Of a DNA stretch of 64,000 nt, positions 16,743-26,069 are shown piece after piece. Every line of letters starts with the position of its first letter. Position 1 is the stretch's first letter. This DNA comes from JAAYAY01 sp964563135 (GTDB taxonomy: Bacteria > Planctomycetota > Planctomycetia > Pirellulales > Thermoguttaceae), in the NCBI GenBank assembly GCA_964563135.1, contig CAZLWV010000018.1, positions 1 through 64,000 on the forward strand, in the 5' to 3' direction. The notes beneath the pieces were generated by a model. The model did not search any database and had not been told where the DNA came from. It worked only from the letters and a program-made list of their open reading frames with translations. The translations under genes and the position numbers were made by a program.

Positions 16743-18007
16743 TCACTTTCGGGGCCAGGAGGCGCTCTTCCCGAACACCATCAGAAACCGGTCTTCTGCC
16801 GGACGCGGCAACTCGCGCAGTAGCTGGAAGCCTGCCTGGTTCATTTCTTCCTTGACGGTCTCCGCCGCGATCATGCGGCGGTGGCTGGCCTCTCGGCGCG
16901 GAATCGGCTTGGGTGCCTGGCGGTCCAGAACGAACACACAGCCTGACGGCGCGAGTTGTTCTCGCAGCTTCGCCAGCAACTGCGGACCGTGAAACAGGAG
17001 GTGGTAGCTGTCGAGGAAGTAGACGGCGTCAAGGGGTTCACCGCTCAGCTTGGGATCGCCTTTTTCCGTCAAGACCGAGGACAGACTCATGCCCGCTGGC
17101 AGCCAGGGGCGCTCGTCCTTCTGGGTGGCCCATTCTTCCAGCACGATGTCGACAGCATCGCAGGGCATCGCCTCCAACATCGGCCCGATCAGTTTGCGGC
17201 CTTCCCCCAAGGCAACCAGCGCCACACGCCGGGGGGTGGTGTCTGGCGCGGGTAGCAGTTGCTCAGCAACCGCCGGCGGCAGCGGCGAGGCCGGATCCGG
17301 ATCCCGGTCGGGAGCGTCCAGGCCGACGGGCCGCTGAAAGATCAGGACGAACTGGTCATTCCCCTTCAGATCTCCTTCCGCACACTCGACAAACAGGTAG
17401 CCCTGTTCGCGGGCCTCTCGGACGACAGTCGTTTCGGCAATCCAGAAGTGCTTCTTGGCACGTTCCTCGCGCGGCACCCAGTCGGTCAAGGTTCCCAGAT
17501 GCTGGTCCACGATCATCAGGTATCCGCCTGGCTTGAGCGCCCGCCAGATTCCCTGCAGCATCTGGCGCGGCTGGGAGAAGTGATGGTACACCCGGTTCAT
17601 GTAGGCCATGTCGACCGAGCCGGCAGGTAAACCCGGGTCGCCGGCCTCGCCCACTACTGCCTTGACTTGCGGCAGTCCGCGCTTCTTGGCCTCTTCTTCG
17701 ATCCCCTTCGTCTTGCCTTCTTCGATCTCCTCGGCCAGTACGGTGCCGTCTCGGCCGACGATTTCTGCGAAGGTCCACGAATCGCGGCCGTTGCCTGCGC
17801 CAATATCGGCAATCGTGGCGCCGGGCCCCACGCCAAGTCGTTTGGCGATCTTCTGGAGCGCCTCGGCTCGCTGCTGGGATTCCTCCTTTTCGCGTGATTT
17901 CCGGTTCGCGGCCGACTGGCCGGCCTGCTGACCGACGGCAACCGCCAGAACGCAGAGAGAGAGAGCAGGATACTCAACAGCGGAGAAAAACGGCGATGGA
18001 GAATCAT
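16743..18007 (-). CDS. secreted class I SAM methyltransferase, frameshifted at a CT repeat
   Basis: The main frame (16743 to about 17950) encodes a SAM methyltransferase with ATIADIGAGNGRDSWTFAE (motif I), AYMNRVYHHF and LKPGGYLMIVDQHLG, plus a second, degenerate Rossmann-like half (AVYFLDSYHLLFHGPQLLAK). The open frame runs upstream without a start, through AVAVGQQAGQSAANRKSREK. A good start, ATG 18007 with AAGGG upstream, opens a signal peptide (MILHRRFSPLLSILLSL) in a neighbouring frame. The two frames meet inside a (CT)6 tract at 17954-17965; removing one CT unit makes one continuous signal-bearing protein of about 420 residues. Secreted SAM methyltransferases with this IADIGAGNG motif are common in planctomycetes. 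The frameshift may be a phase-variable slip or a sequencing error. Confidence 0.75.
17954..17965. repeat. (AG)6 / (CT)6 dinucleotide tract
   Basis: Six AG units on the plus strand (CT on the coding minus strand) lie at the end of the signal-peptide coding region of the methyltransferase gene. A two-base contraction restores the frame, so repeat length sets expression. Confidence 0.85.
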
Positions 18008-18210
18008 GGTTCGTAGCCCTTCAGGAAGGAGTATGCATGCCGGCAGGTCCATTCTGGGTCCTGCCAGCACCCAAGGAAAGAGGGCCGCACGGATTGCCGG
18101 CCCGCTGACTTCGGCGATCGTTCTTTCGTTGGGGGCTGAACGCGTTCTGGAGACTGTGGTCAAACAACAGACTCCGGCCCGAGCATCGATGGGGCCGATC
18201 AGTCGTCTGG

Positions 18211-18549
18211 CTATCGGCTCGAGGTATGCCCGGGGCAACCACCCGAGTTGTGGGATTGACAACTGGTCCCGGCATCCTTGACCTTCCCTGCCAGCCACGC
18301 GTGCACTACTTCACGAACGTTCCCGGAACAGCCTCGAACGACCTGGATTCCATGCCCCTCCAGGATGTTCACCGCCCCGCCGCCCATATTCCCGGCCAGC
18401 ATCAGCGTTACGCCCATACGGGCCAGTTCTGGGCCTCGCCAACTGCTGTCACTGCCAGCTTGGGTCTCCCGCCGCACTTGCGGCAATTCGTGGGTTTGCG
18501 GCGGCAGGCTGCCAGCACCTGGCAAGGTTGCGATCAAGGCCACCCGCAT
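18211..18549 (-). CDS. dinitrogenase iron-molybdenum cofactor (NifX/NifB-C) family protein
   Basis: A 112-residue protein with the C-terminal signature of the NifX/NifB-like Fe-S cofactor-binding family: ARMGVTLMLAGNMGGGAVNI followed by HGIQVVRGCSGNVREVVHAW. The N-terminal part (MRVALIATLPG...) is shorter than usual, so the domain may be incomplete. The tail is Cys/His-rich (GTSCQSHNSGGCPGH), which could bind metal. The start is ATG 18549, with GGAG upstream. The family handles metal clusters outside nitrogen fixation as well. It is divergent from the hydrogenase operon, 143 bp away, so a link to hydrogenase metal or redox handling is possible but inferred from position only. Confidence 0.6.
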   Translation of the reverse strand: MRVALIATLPGAGSLPPQTHELPQVRRETQAGSDSSWRGPELARMGVTLMLAGNMGGGAVNILEGHGIQVVRGCSGNVREVVHAWLAGKVKDAGTSCQSHNSGGCPGHTSSR

Positions 18550-18692
18550 TGTCCGAGGTTCTCCATGCAAATCGCACCCTCCAGGTCGAAACACGATCAG
18601 ATAGTCTAGCCACATCGCCGATAGTTTGGTGAAATACAACATTCAGAACTTCGCTTCCCCCACCGACATACACACACAATCCGGGTGAGATC

Positions 18693-20873
18693 GTGGGAAC
18701 TGTACAACAGCGCTACGAACAACTGGCAGATCAGGCCGAAGCCAGCCGGCGCGAGCGGTTGGCTGGCGATCCGATCGTGATCCAGGTCGGCTCCGCCACC
18801 TGCGAGCACGCGGCTGGGTCCAGGGAAGTGTTCGAAGAGTTTCGCAAGCACGTAGTCGCCTCCGGCCGCAACGACATCCTCCTCCACCAGACCGGTTGCA
18901 CCGGCCGTTGCAGTCGGGAGCCGATTGTTGGCGTGTTTGTGCCGGGCCAGATCCCCATCAAATACGAGCGGGTGGATCGCGAATTGGTCCACCAGATCTT
19001 CACCAGCCACATTCAGAACAATCAGCCCCTCCTGGCTCACGTCCTCGACGGACCGGTGGACCGGGTCTACGCCTTTGAGCTGCTCTGTTGTGGAAGCCAC
19101 CGTTGCGGGTGGGTCGAAGGGGCGTCTCTTGAGGCAGCTCTGCCGGACCTCCTCCGGCAAGCCGGCGTCGACATGGAACGCGTCAACATCGCCCGGGCAA
19201 GTTGTTTCGGCGCGTGCAGTAGCGGTACCGAGAAAACCTGCTCCCACATCCTCATCAAGCCCGACAAGGTCCTTTACCGCATCTGCAATGTCGACGACCT
19301 GAAGGAGATCATCGAAAAGCACATTCAGGGACATGAGGTTGTCGATCGCCTCCAGGTGGGGGGCAAGACGATCGGCCGCAAGTTCTTCGAGATCTATGGC
19401 GACGTCGCGTTCTTCAACCGTCAGACCCGCGTTGCCCTGCGGCACAACGGCGTCGTCGACCCCTCGAATATCACCGAGTACTTCCATTACCGCGGATTCC
19501 AGGCCCTGGCCAAGGTGCTCGACAAGGGCGATCCCAACTGGGTCATCGAACAGGTCACCAAATCCAAGCTCCGCGGCCGCGGCGGCGGCGGTTTCCCGAC
19601 GGGCAAGAAGTGGGCCATGGGGGCGGCCGCACACGACAAGACCCGCTACATCATCTGCAACGCCGATGAAGGCGACCCCGGTGCCTTCATGGACCGCAGC
19701 ATGCTCGAATCCGACCCCTTCAACGTTGTCGAGGGAATGATCATCGGCGGCTACGCCATCGGGGCCACCCGCGGGTTCTTCTACGTACGTGCCGAGTACC
19801 CCCTGGCCATCGAGCGCATCCAGAATGCCATCGTCCAATGCCGCCAGTACGGCATCCTGGGCAAGGACATTATTGGCTCCGGCTTCGATTTCGATCTGGA
19901 GATCCGCCTCGGCGCGGGGGCCTTCGTTTGCGGCGAAGAAACGGCCCTCATCCACTCGATCGAGGGCGACCGCGGACAGCCTCGTATCCGCCCTCCTTAC
20001 CCCACCGACAGCGGTCTCTGGGGCAAGCCCACCGTCATCAACAACGTCGAGACGTTCGCCAACATCACCGCCATCATCAACTACGGCGCCGAGTGGCTCG
20101 GCCAGATCGGAACCCAGGCCAGCGGCGGAACCAAAGTCTTCGCCCTGGCCGGCAAGGTCCGCCACACCGGGCTGGTCGAGGTCCCCATGGGAATGACCCT
20201 TCGGGAACTGGTCGAAGATATCGGCGGCGGAGTGGTCGGCGGCAAGAAGCTCAAGGCCGTTCAGACCGGCGGGCCGGCCGGTGGCTGCATTCCCCACCAC
20301 ATGCTCGACCTTCCCATCGATTTCGACTCCCTCAACAAGGTCGGGTCGATCATGGGCAGCGGCGGCATGATCATCCTCGACGAAGACGACTGCATGGTCG
20401 ATGTGGCCAAGTTCTTCATGGCCTTTTCCCAGGATGAATCGTGCGGCAAATGCACACCCTGCCGGGAAGGCACTACCCGTATCCTCGAGATCCTCGAACG
20501 GATTACCAGCGGGAAGGGGACTCTCGAAGATCTCGATCTGCTCGAGCGGCTTGCCAGGCTGGTGAAGAAATCGTCTCTCTGCGGCCTTGGACGGGCTGCC
20601 CCCAACCCCGTGCTCAGCACCCTGACCCATTTCCGCGACGAGTACCTCGCCCACGTCGAGCAGAAACGCTGCCCGTCCAGGAAGTGTGCCGCGCTGCTCC
20701 GCTACCAGATCGACGAGAAGAAGTGCGTGGGCTGCACGGTCTGCGCCCGAAATTGCCCCGTCAGCTGTATCTCCGGCAACCGTCGCGAGGTACACGTCAT
20801 CGACCAGGATCGATGCATCAAGTGCGGCCGTTGTGTCGAGGTCTGCCGCTTCGATGCCGTCCTGCGGAACTAG
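18693..20873 (+). CDS. hydB: [FeFe] hydrogenase beta subunit (HydB/NuoF-like)
   Basis: A 726-residue flavoprotein subunit of a multimeric, NAD-linked and probably electron-bifurcating [FeFe] hydrogenase. Two thioredoxin-like [2Fe-2S] regions come first (CEHAAGSREVF..GCTGRC at 35-75 and CCGSHRCGW..ASCFGACSSG at 130-180). The NuoF core has GRGGGGFPTGKKW (NADH loop), ICNADEGDPGAFMDRSMLE (FMN) and FVCGEETALI, and the [4Fe-4S] site SCGKCTPCREGT is at about 585. Two C-terminal [4Fe-4S] motifs follow (CVGCTVCARNCP and CIKCGRCVEVC). Known HydB proteins usually have one N-terminal [2Fe-2S] domain, so the second is a variation. GTG 18693 is the start. The genes run B, A, C with short gaps. Confidence 0.92.
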   Translation: MGTVQQRYEQLADQAEASRRERLAGDPIVIQVGSATCEHAAGSREVFEEFRKHVVASGRNDILLHQTGCTGRCSREPIVGVFVPGQIPIKYERVDRELVHQIFTSHIQNNQPLLAHVLDGPVDRVYAFELLCCGSHRCGWVEGASLEAALPDLLRQAGVDMERVNIARASCFGACSSGTEKTCSHILIKPDKVLYRICNVDDLKEIIEKHIQGHEVVDRLQVGGKTIGRKFFEIYGDVAFFNRQTRVALRHNGVVDPSNITEYFHYRGFQALAKVLDKGDPNWVIEQVTKSKLRGRGGGGFPTGKKWAMGAAAHDKTRYIICNADEGDPGAFMDRSMLESDPFNVVEGMIIGGYAIGATRGFFYVRAEYPLAIERIQNAIVQCRQYGILGKDIIGSGFDFDLEIRLGAGAFVCGEETALIHSIEGDRGQPRIRPPYPTDSGLWGKPTVINNVETFANITAIINYGAEWLGQIGTQASGGTKVFALAGKVRHTGLVEVPMGMTLRELVEDIGGGVVGGKKLKAVQTGGPAGGCIPHHMLDLPIDFDSLNKVGSIMGSGGMIILDEDDCMVDVAKFFMAFSQDESCGKCTPCREGTTRILEILERITSGKGTLEDLDLLERLARLVKKSSLCGLGRAAPNPVLSTLTHFRDEYLAHVEQKRCPSRKCAALLRYQIDEKKCVGCTVCARNCPVSCISGNRREVHVIDQDRCIKCGRCVEVCRFDAVLRN

Positions 20874-20969
20874 GGAATGCGATGCATGGACCGGGGCTGT
20901 CCCCTCCCCGTCACAAGACGATTCATTCGGGATCTGCGCCCTTCCGAATTCACGAAACGGTAACAAACC

Positions 20970-22730
20970 ATGGCGAAGAAAACTATTTCGCTTACGATCG
21001 ACGAGAAGAAGATCTCCGTCAAGGAAGGCACGACCATCATGGCGGCGGCCGAACAGCTGGGGATCACCATCCCCCGGCTCTGCTACCATCCTGATCTGAG
21101 CCTCGCCGGTTCCTGCCGCGTGTGCATTGTCGAGGTCGAGGGCATGGGGTTCTACATGGCCTCCTGCAGCGTGGCCGTCTCAGAGGGAATGGTCGTGCGG
21201 ACCAACTCGCCCGAGATCCGCCAGGCGCGGCGCGATATCGTTGAACTCCTCCTGGACAATCACTCCAAGGATTGCCAGACCTGCGACCGCGACGGGAACT
21301 GCGAACTCCAGAATCTCGCCTACTCGCTGGGCGTGCGCCGCCGCCTGTTTGAAGGCAAACGCAAACAGTATCCCATCGAGGATTCCAGCCATTCGGTCGT
21401 GCGGAATGCCGAGAAGTGTGTCCTCTGCGGGCGTTGCGTCCGGGTTTGCGCCGAGATTCAGGGCGTCTACAACCTCAGCCAGCACGGGCGCGGTTTCAAC
21501 ACGATCGTCGGGCCCGCCCACATGGCCGCCATGGACGATTCCGTCTGCATCCAGTGCGGACAGTGCATCAACGTCTGCCCGACGGCCGCCTTCCTCGAAA
21601 AAGACAATACCGACGACGTTTGGAAGGCCCTCGCCGACCCCCAGATGCACGTCGTCGTGCAGACCGCCCCCTCAATCCGCGCTGCCATCGGCGAGGGGTT
21701 CGGCATGGAGCCCGGAACTCCCGCGACAGGCAAGATGATCACCGCGCTGCGGCTCCTGGGCTTCGATGCCGTCTTCGACACCGACTACGGCGCCGACCTG
21801 ACGATCGTGGAGGAGGCCCACGAGTTCCTCACCCGCCTGGACGATGGTGGACCGCTCCCCATGATCACCTCCTGCTCGCCGGGCTGGGTCAGCTTCATGG
21901 AGAAGTTCTATCCGGCCTTGATCCCCCACGCGTCCACGTGCAAATCGCCCATGAGCATGCTGTCGACGCTTGCCAAGACCTACTATGCCGAGAAGGCTGG
22001 TATCGATCCCTCGAAGATCTATGTCGTCGCGGTCATGCCCTGCGTGGCCAAGAAGTACGAGGCTTGCCGCAAGGAGCATGCCATGCCCAGCGGCACCCCC
22101 TACACGGATGCCGTCCTTACCACGCGCGAGTTGATCTGGATGATCAAGTGCTACGGCATCCACTTCGTGAATCTCGAAGACGGCCAGTTCGACTCACCTC
22201 TCGGGCTCGCCAGCGGAGCGGGTGATATCTTCGGTACCACCGGCGGCGTCATGGAGGCCACCCTCAGGGCCGCCAGCGAACTCATGACGGGCAAGCCCGC
22301 CGATCGGCTTGAGTTCACCGAAGTCCGCGCCGTCGAAGGGCTCCGCGAAACCTATGTCGCCATCGGTGATCGCAGCATCCACCTCGGCGTCGCCAATGGC
22401 CTGCAGAATGCCAAGACCCTCCTGGACAAAGTGCTCGAAGACCGCGAAAAGTTCCAGGTGATCGAGGTCATGGCCTGCCCCGGCGGCTGCATCGGCGGCG
22501 GCGGCCAGCCCTATCCGCCCGAGGGCTCCAAGGTCCTCGATCCCAAACTCCTCAGAAAGCGAGCCAAGGCGCTCTACACCATCGACAGCGGAAAGGAACT
22601 CCGCAAGTCCTACGAGAACCCCGCCATCCAGGAACTCTACGACGACTTCCTGGGCTCCCCTGGTTCCGAAAAAGCTCACCATCTGCTCCACACCCACTAC
22701 GCGCCACGTCTGCCGCGAGGTATTCGATGA
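20970..22730 (+). CDS. hydA: [FeFe] hydrogenase catalytic alpha subunit (HydA)
   Basis: A 586-residue cytoplasmic catalytic subunit. Its N-terminal NuoG-like region has a plant-type [2Fe-2S] domain (CYHPDLSLAGSCRVC), a His-ligated [4Fe-4S] region (HSKDCQTCDRDGNCELQ) and two ferredoxin clusters (CVLCGRCVRVC and CIQCGQCINVC). The H-cluster domain has L1 ITSCSPGW, L2 VMPCVAKKYE and L3 EVMACPGGCIGGGGQP. In L1 the second Cys of the common TSCCPxW is Ser, at the position of the proton-relay Cys of the clostridial enzyme; from memory, bifurcating subunits can have this form. The C-terminal small-subunit segment is fused. Its stop overlaps the next start (ATGA). No HydE, HydF or HydG maturase is in the window. 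Confidence 0.95.
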   Translation: MAKKTISLTIDEKKISVKEGTTIMAAAEQLGITIPRLCYHPDLSLAGSCRVCIVEVEGMGFYMASCSVAVSEGMVVRTNSPEIRQARRDIVELLLDNHSKDCQTCDRDGNCELQNLAYSLGVRRRLFEGKRKQYPIEDSSHSVVRNAEKCVLCGRCVRVCAEIQGVYNLSQHGRGFNTIVGPAHMAAMDDSVCIQCGQCINVCPTAAFLEKDNTDDVWKALADPQMHVVVQTAPSIRAAIGEGFGMEPGTPATGKMITALRLLGFDAVFDTDYGADLTIVEEAHEFLTRLDDGGPLPMITSCSPGWVSFMEKFYPALIPHASTCKSPMSMLSTLAKTYYAEKAGIDPSKIYVVAVMPCVAKKYEACRKEHAMPSGTPYTDAVLTTRELIWMIKCYGIHFVNLEDGQFDSPLGLASGAGDIFGTTGGVMEATLRAASELMTGKPADRLEFTEVRAVEGLRETYVAIGDRSIHLGVANGLQNAKTLLDKVLEDREKFQVIEVMACPGGCIGGGGQPYPPEGSKVLDPKLLRKRAKALYTIDSGKELRKSYENPAIQELYDDFLGSPGSEKAHHLLHTHYAPRLPRGIR

Positions 22731-23269
22731 CTACTTCCACCGACAATTGGGAACTCGTTCAAGCCACCGCCAGACAGGTCCTCGGCGAAGATATCGTCAA
22801 GTTCGTCGAGCTGTGCCAGTCCGAACCCAATCCGGAAAGCCAGTTGATCGCGGTCCTCCACAAGGTCCAGGCCGTCTACGGCTACCTGGCGGAGGCCCAT
22901 CTCGACGCCGTGGCCCAGTTGATGCAGATTCCGGCAGCCAAGGTTGCGGGGGTCGCCAGCTTCTACCACTATTACCGCCTCGAGCCTCGCGGGCGGTTCA
23001 TGATCAACGTCTGCATGGGAACCGCCTGCTACGTGAAAGGCGCCGACCGGGTGGCCCAGAAGCTGATGGATGAACTCGGGATCCGCTTTGGTGAGACCAG
23101 CACCGATGGAGTCTTCACTCTGGAAAGTTCTCGCTGTATCGGCACCTGCGGTCTGGCCCCTGTCATGATGGTTGACAACGACGTTCACGCGGAGGTCACG
23201 CCGGATCAGGTGCCCGTCATCCTGGATCGATACCTCGACAAAGTGCGGCGCGAATCCGCCGAGAAGTAA
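22727..23269 (+). CDS. hydC: [FeFe] hydrogenase gamma subunit (HydC/NuoE-like)
   Basis: A 180-residue NuoE-type subunit carrying one thioredoxin-fold [2Fe-2S] cluster. The Cys ligands are in NVCMGTACYVKGAD and SSRCIGTCGLAPVMMVD, spaced as in HydC and NuoE. It completes the HydB-HydA-HydC set and passes electrons between the HydB flavin and HydA. The start codon overlaps the hydA stop by 4 bp, a sign of translational coupling. With this three-gene set, bifurcation of NADH and reduced ferredoxin to H2 is likely by family, but not proven from sequence. Confidence 0.93.
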   Translation: MTTSTDNWELVQATARQVLGEDIVKFVELCQSEPNPESQLIAVLHKVQAVYGYLAEAHLDAVAQLMQIPAAKVAGVASFYHYYRLEPRGRFMINVCMGTACYVKGADRVAQKLMDELGIRFGETSTDGVFTLESSRCIGTCGLAPVMMVDNDVHAEVTPDQVPVILDRYLDKVRRESAEK

Positions 23270-23599
23270 CCTCTGCTTCCCCCCCTCGGGGCCGCGTTCT
23301 CCGCAGAACTGCAACCGGCGGCTGAGTGGGCGCCGCCCCGCACCTGCCTGCCACCTGTGTCCAACTGCTGCAGCAGGCAACCGCCCCTCCGGCGAGGGAG
23401 TCATCTCTGCTCGCAATCCTCTCTTGTGGCCAGAAGAAACCACCCAGTGCCTTCGGGGGAACCGTCTGTACCAGACCTGCGCCGGGGTTTCCGGAGATTC
23501 CTGTCCCGGTTCTCCCTGCTTCACTCCTCTACCAGTGACGGCTTTCAGACAGTTGGCTGACTGGTTGCGCGCGCCGGTCTGCGGGAGAGAACTCGGGGA
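23270..23599. other. intergenic region after hydC
   Basis: No gene or clear terminator is visible. Short Cys/Pro-rich open frames here lack ribosome sites. Confidence 0.35.
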
Positions 23600-25029
23600 A
23601 TGTGGCAGGATCGCGACGTTGACACGTCTCGCGACGAACTGATCCAGGACTATCTGGAAAACGAGTTGACGCCAGCCGAGGAGCGAACCCTCCGGCAGAT
23701 GTTGGGCGATGGGGCTTTCTGCCGCCGGGTCGCTCAGCTCGCCATCGAGATGGGCCATCTTCATGACCTCGAGCGATTGGGAATGCTGAGCCGGGCGTCG
23801 GTCGAACGTCTAGCGCGGTCGCGCCGCCGGGTTGTTGCAGCAATTGCCGTGGCAGCCTCCATCTTACTTGCACTGGGTACGAGTTGGCTGCTTGCTCCAA
23901 CGGGCGATCGAACGGCCGGTTCGGCGTTGTCTCCGAAGGTACCTCCTTCGGCTGCGGCACCAACGACCACGGTCCGTCCGGCTCAGCAGCCTATCGCTCA
24001 GGTACTGCACGTCAATGGCCAGGTCGTTTGCGGCCCAGGGCTCGACTCGACCGACGAAACCGCCGTTGCCGCCCAGGCCGACCTCTTCCCCGGCCAGGTC
24101 CTCAGAACCGTCGACGAAGACAGTTTTGCCGTTCTCCAGTTCGCCGACAAGTCCATCCTCTCCATTGCCAGCGGAACCGAACTGCGCTGTTCGGTCGATT
24201 CCGACCAGAAACACGTCATGGTTTCCGCTGGCGAGATCATGGCCCAGGTGACCAGCCAGCCCGCGGGAAAGCCGATGCTGATCGAGACTCCCGTTGCCAA
24301 GGCCGAGGTCGTCGGCACGAAGTTGTCCCTCTTTGCCAGTAGTGTTCTTACCAAGTTGGCCGTCCTGGAAGGCGAGGTCCGTCTCTGCCGGCTTCTGAAT
24401 GGTGAGTCGGTCAATGTCCGAAGCGGTGAGAGTGTCACCGCCTCAAGCGATTCCGGCATGGTTTTCAACACGCCTACCCCCGTCTCCAGCCTTTGGGAGG
24501 TCGACTTCGAAGAGGGAGTCCCTCGCGACTGGCGGGCAGGGGAGCTGGTTCGCGACTCATTGCCTCCTGGATCCCGGGGCGCCGTTCGGGCGGTGCAGGT
24601 TCGACGGCGAGGACCGTTCCTGGTTGCCAGCACGCGAAATTGGACCAGCGGTCTGTTTCGCATCGAGTCCGACACCCACCTGAATGTCACCTTCAAACGG
24701 ACCCTCCGCGGCAGCTTCTGCATCCGCGTCAACACGGGCACCAACCCGCTGGATGTGAGCAGTATGGAGGTCTTTGAGTACCGGATCCTGCACTGGGAAA
24801 TGTGCCCCGCAACCAGTGGCGGACCGTCAGCGTGCCTTTGGTCCACTTCCGCCGCCTCACTCGATACGCCCATCCGGGTGCCGCAGACTCGACGCCACGG
24901 TGTGGCGATCTGGTGGTCATGGTCGGCCTCGGATCCATCCATCAAGATCCCGGGCTTGTTGTCGACCGGATCTGGGTCACCCGTGGGGCCTGCCAGTCCG
25001 CAGAGGTTCTGGGCGAACCTCGCCCCTGA
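23600..25029 (+). CDS. FecR-like membrane protein, frameshifted near its end
   Basis: A paralogue of the protein at 26066. It has an N-terminal cytoplasmic helix (ELIQDYLENELTPAEERTLR), a membrane segment (VVAAIAVAASILLALGTSWL), a FecR-like domain (VLHVNGQVV, PGQVLRTVDEDSFAVLQFAD) and a C-terminal beta-sandwich (NWTSGLFRIESDTHLNVTFK). At about 24800 the frame breaks after ILHWE. The expected continuation PRNQWRTVSVPLVHFRRL through VDRIWVTRG is in another frame to 25029 and matches the end of the paralogue (PRNQW, IDHIWVTRG). Deleting two bases would restore it. Uncorrected, the frame runs on to 25099 with an unrelated tail. It probably controls the ECF sigma factor encoded 354 bp downstream. 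Confidence 0.75.
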
Positions 25030-25382
25030 CTTGCCGATCTGGCGGGATTCTCCGATTTGGCGACAGGATGTCCCGTTCTGCTCCTGCGGTTCCTTTTAGT
25101 ATGGTGCCGCCGTGCTGGGACAGGCGGATCTGCAACCGGGCGTTCTTCAGTCGCCCCCTTGTGTTGCAGGCACGGCACCGCGGCACCAATTTCCTCCCTT
25201 CACCACACGGACAAAGGGGGCTCGTTTTCTCAGAAGCAGGCTCCCGCAATCGCCAGAAGAGTAACCCGCGGGCGGAGATTCAGACAGTCGCCACAAATTC
25301 CCGGGTCAGCTCCCAAGACGCTTCTGAAGCGTGGCGGTCGGTCTATCGACCGACATCCTTAATCCTGGGGGGGTTCATTGAC
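25030..25382. other. intergenic region before the ECF sigma gene
   Basis: Nothing is recognised beyond the out-of-frame extension of the FecR-like gene. The sigma promoter should lie here, but no box is clear. Confidence 0.35.
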
Positions 25383-26069
25383 ATGCCCCGCGATATCGTT
25401 CAAGATCGCGATACGGGCGACCTCGGGATTGTCTCCCTCCTCAAGCGGTGGGGTGACGGCCAGTCGCGAAGCTCGATCGATGGGCCTTCTGTTGCAGTGG
25501 ACGATACCGATCTGCTGGGCCGCCTTGCGGATACGTCCCTGGTAGGACGCATGAGAAACGAGATCGTGCGGTTGCTGATGGAGCACCGCAGTACCCTGTT
25601 CGCGTTCATCTACGCTAGCGTACGCGATTACGACATAGCCGAGGAAGTCCTCCAGGATGTGTCGGTCGTGATCTGCGAGGACAGCGATAGTTTTGAACTT
25701 GGGACGAATTTTGGGGCCTGGGCGCGTGAGATTGCCCGTCGCCGCATTCTCGCCTACTACCGCAGTTCGAAGCGGTTTCCCGATCCGTTGTCCGACGAGG
25801 AATTACGCAATCTCCAGGCCGGTTTCGATGCCGTTGACGACGTGAGCGTCAAGCAGCGTATGGCCTCGCTGGTCAAGTGCCTGGAATCGCTCAAACCGTT
25901 CGCCAAGCGGCTCGTCCAGCTTCGTTACGCCAGCCGGTGCAGCCTCTGCGAGATCAGCCGCCAGGTGGGCCGGCAGCCGGAGAGCGTCCGGAAGGCACTC
26001 TACCGCACGCGCCAGAGCCTTCGCGAGTGCATCGAGCGTCGCCTGCGGCGGGGGGACGAGATCGTATGA
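25383..26069 (+). CDS. ECF-type RNA polymerase sigma factor
   Basis: A 228-residue sigma-70 family protein. Sigma2 is seen as LLMEHRSTLFAFIYASVRDY, IAEEVLQDVSVVI and NFGAWAREIARRRILAYYR; sigma4 as SLKPFAKRLVQLRYASRCSL, CEISRQVGRQPESVRKALYR. It directs transcription of an unknown regulon and belongs to a planctomycete ECF type with a long N-terminal extension. The start at ATG 25383 has a G-rich site (GGGGGG) 9 nt upstream; ATG 25551 is an alternative nearer the sigma2 region. Its stop overlaps the start of the second FecR-like gene (ATGA), so sigma factor and putative regulator are translationally coupled. Confidence 0.88.
   Translation: MPRDIVQDRDTGDLGIVSLLKRWGDGQSRSSIDGPSVAVDDTDLLGRLADTSLVGRMRNEIVRLLMEHRSTLFAFIYASVRDYDIAEEVLQDVSVVICEDSDSFELGTNFGAWAREIARRRILAYYRSSKRFPDPLSDEELRNLQAGFDAVDDVSVKQRMASLVKCLESLKPFAKRLVQLRYASRCSLCEISRQVGRQPESVRKALYRTRQSLRECIERRLRRGDEIV

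Noticed and set aside
14488..16992. An 834-codon plus-strand frame over the glycosidase-like gene
   Set aside because: The minus-strand gene has a signal peptide, ribosome site and coherent domains; this frame has none.
18600..18660. Possible Rex site upstream of hydB
   Set aside because: Only one half (GGTGAAAT) is present and the other half does not match TTCAC, so it was not called.
18606..21089. An 827-codon frame antisense to hydB
   Set aside because: It is a shadow frame of the hydB coding sequence without motif.
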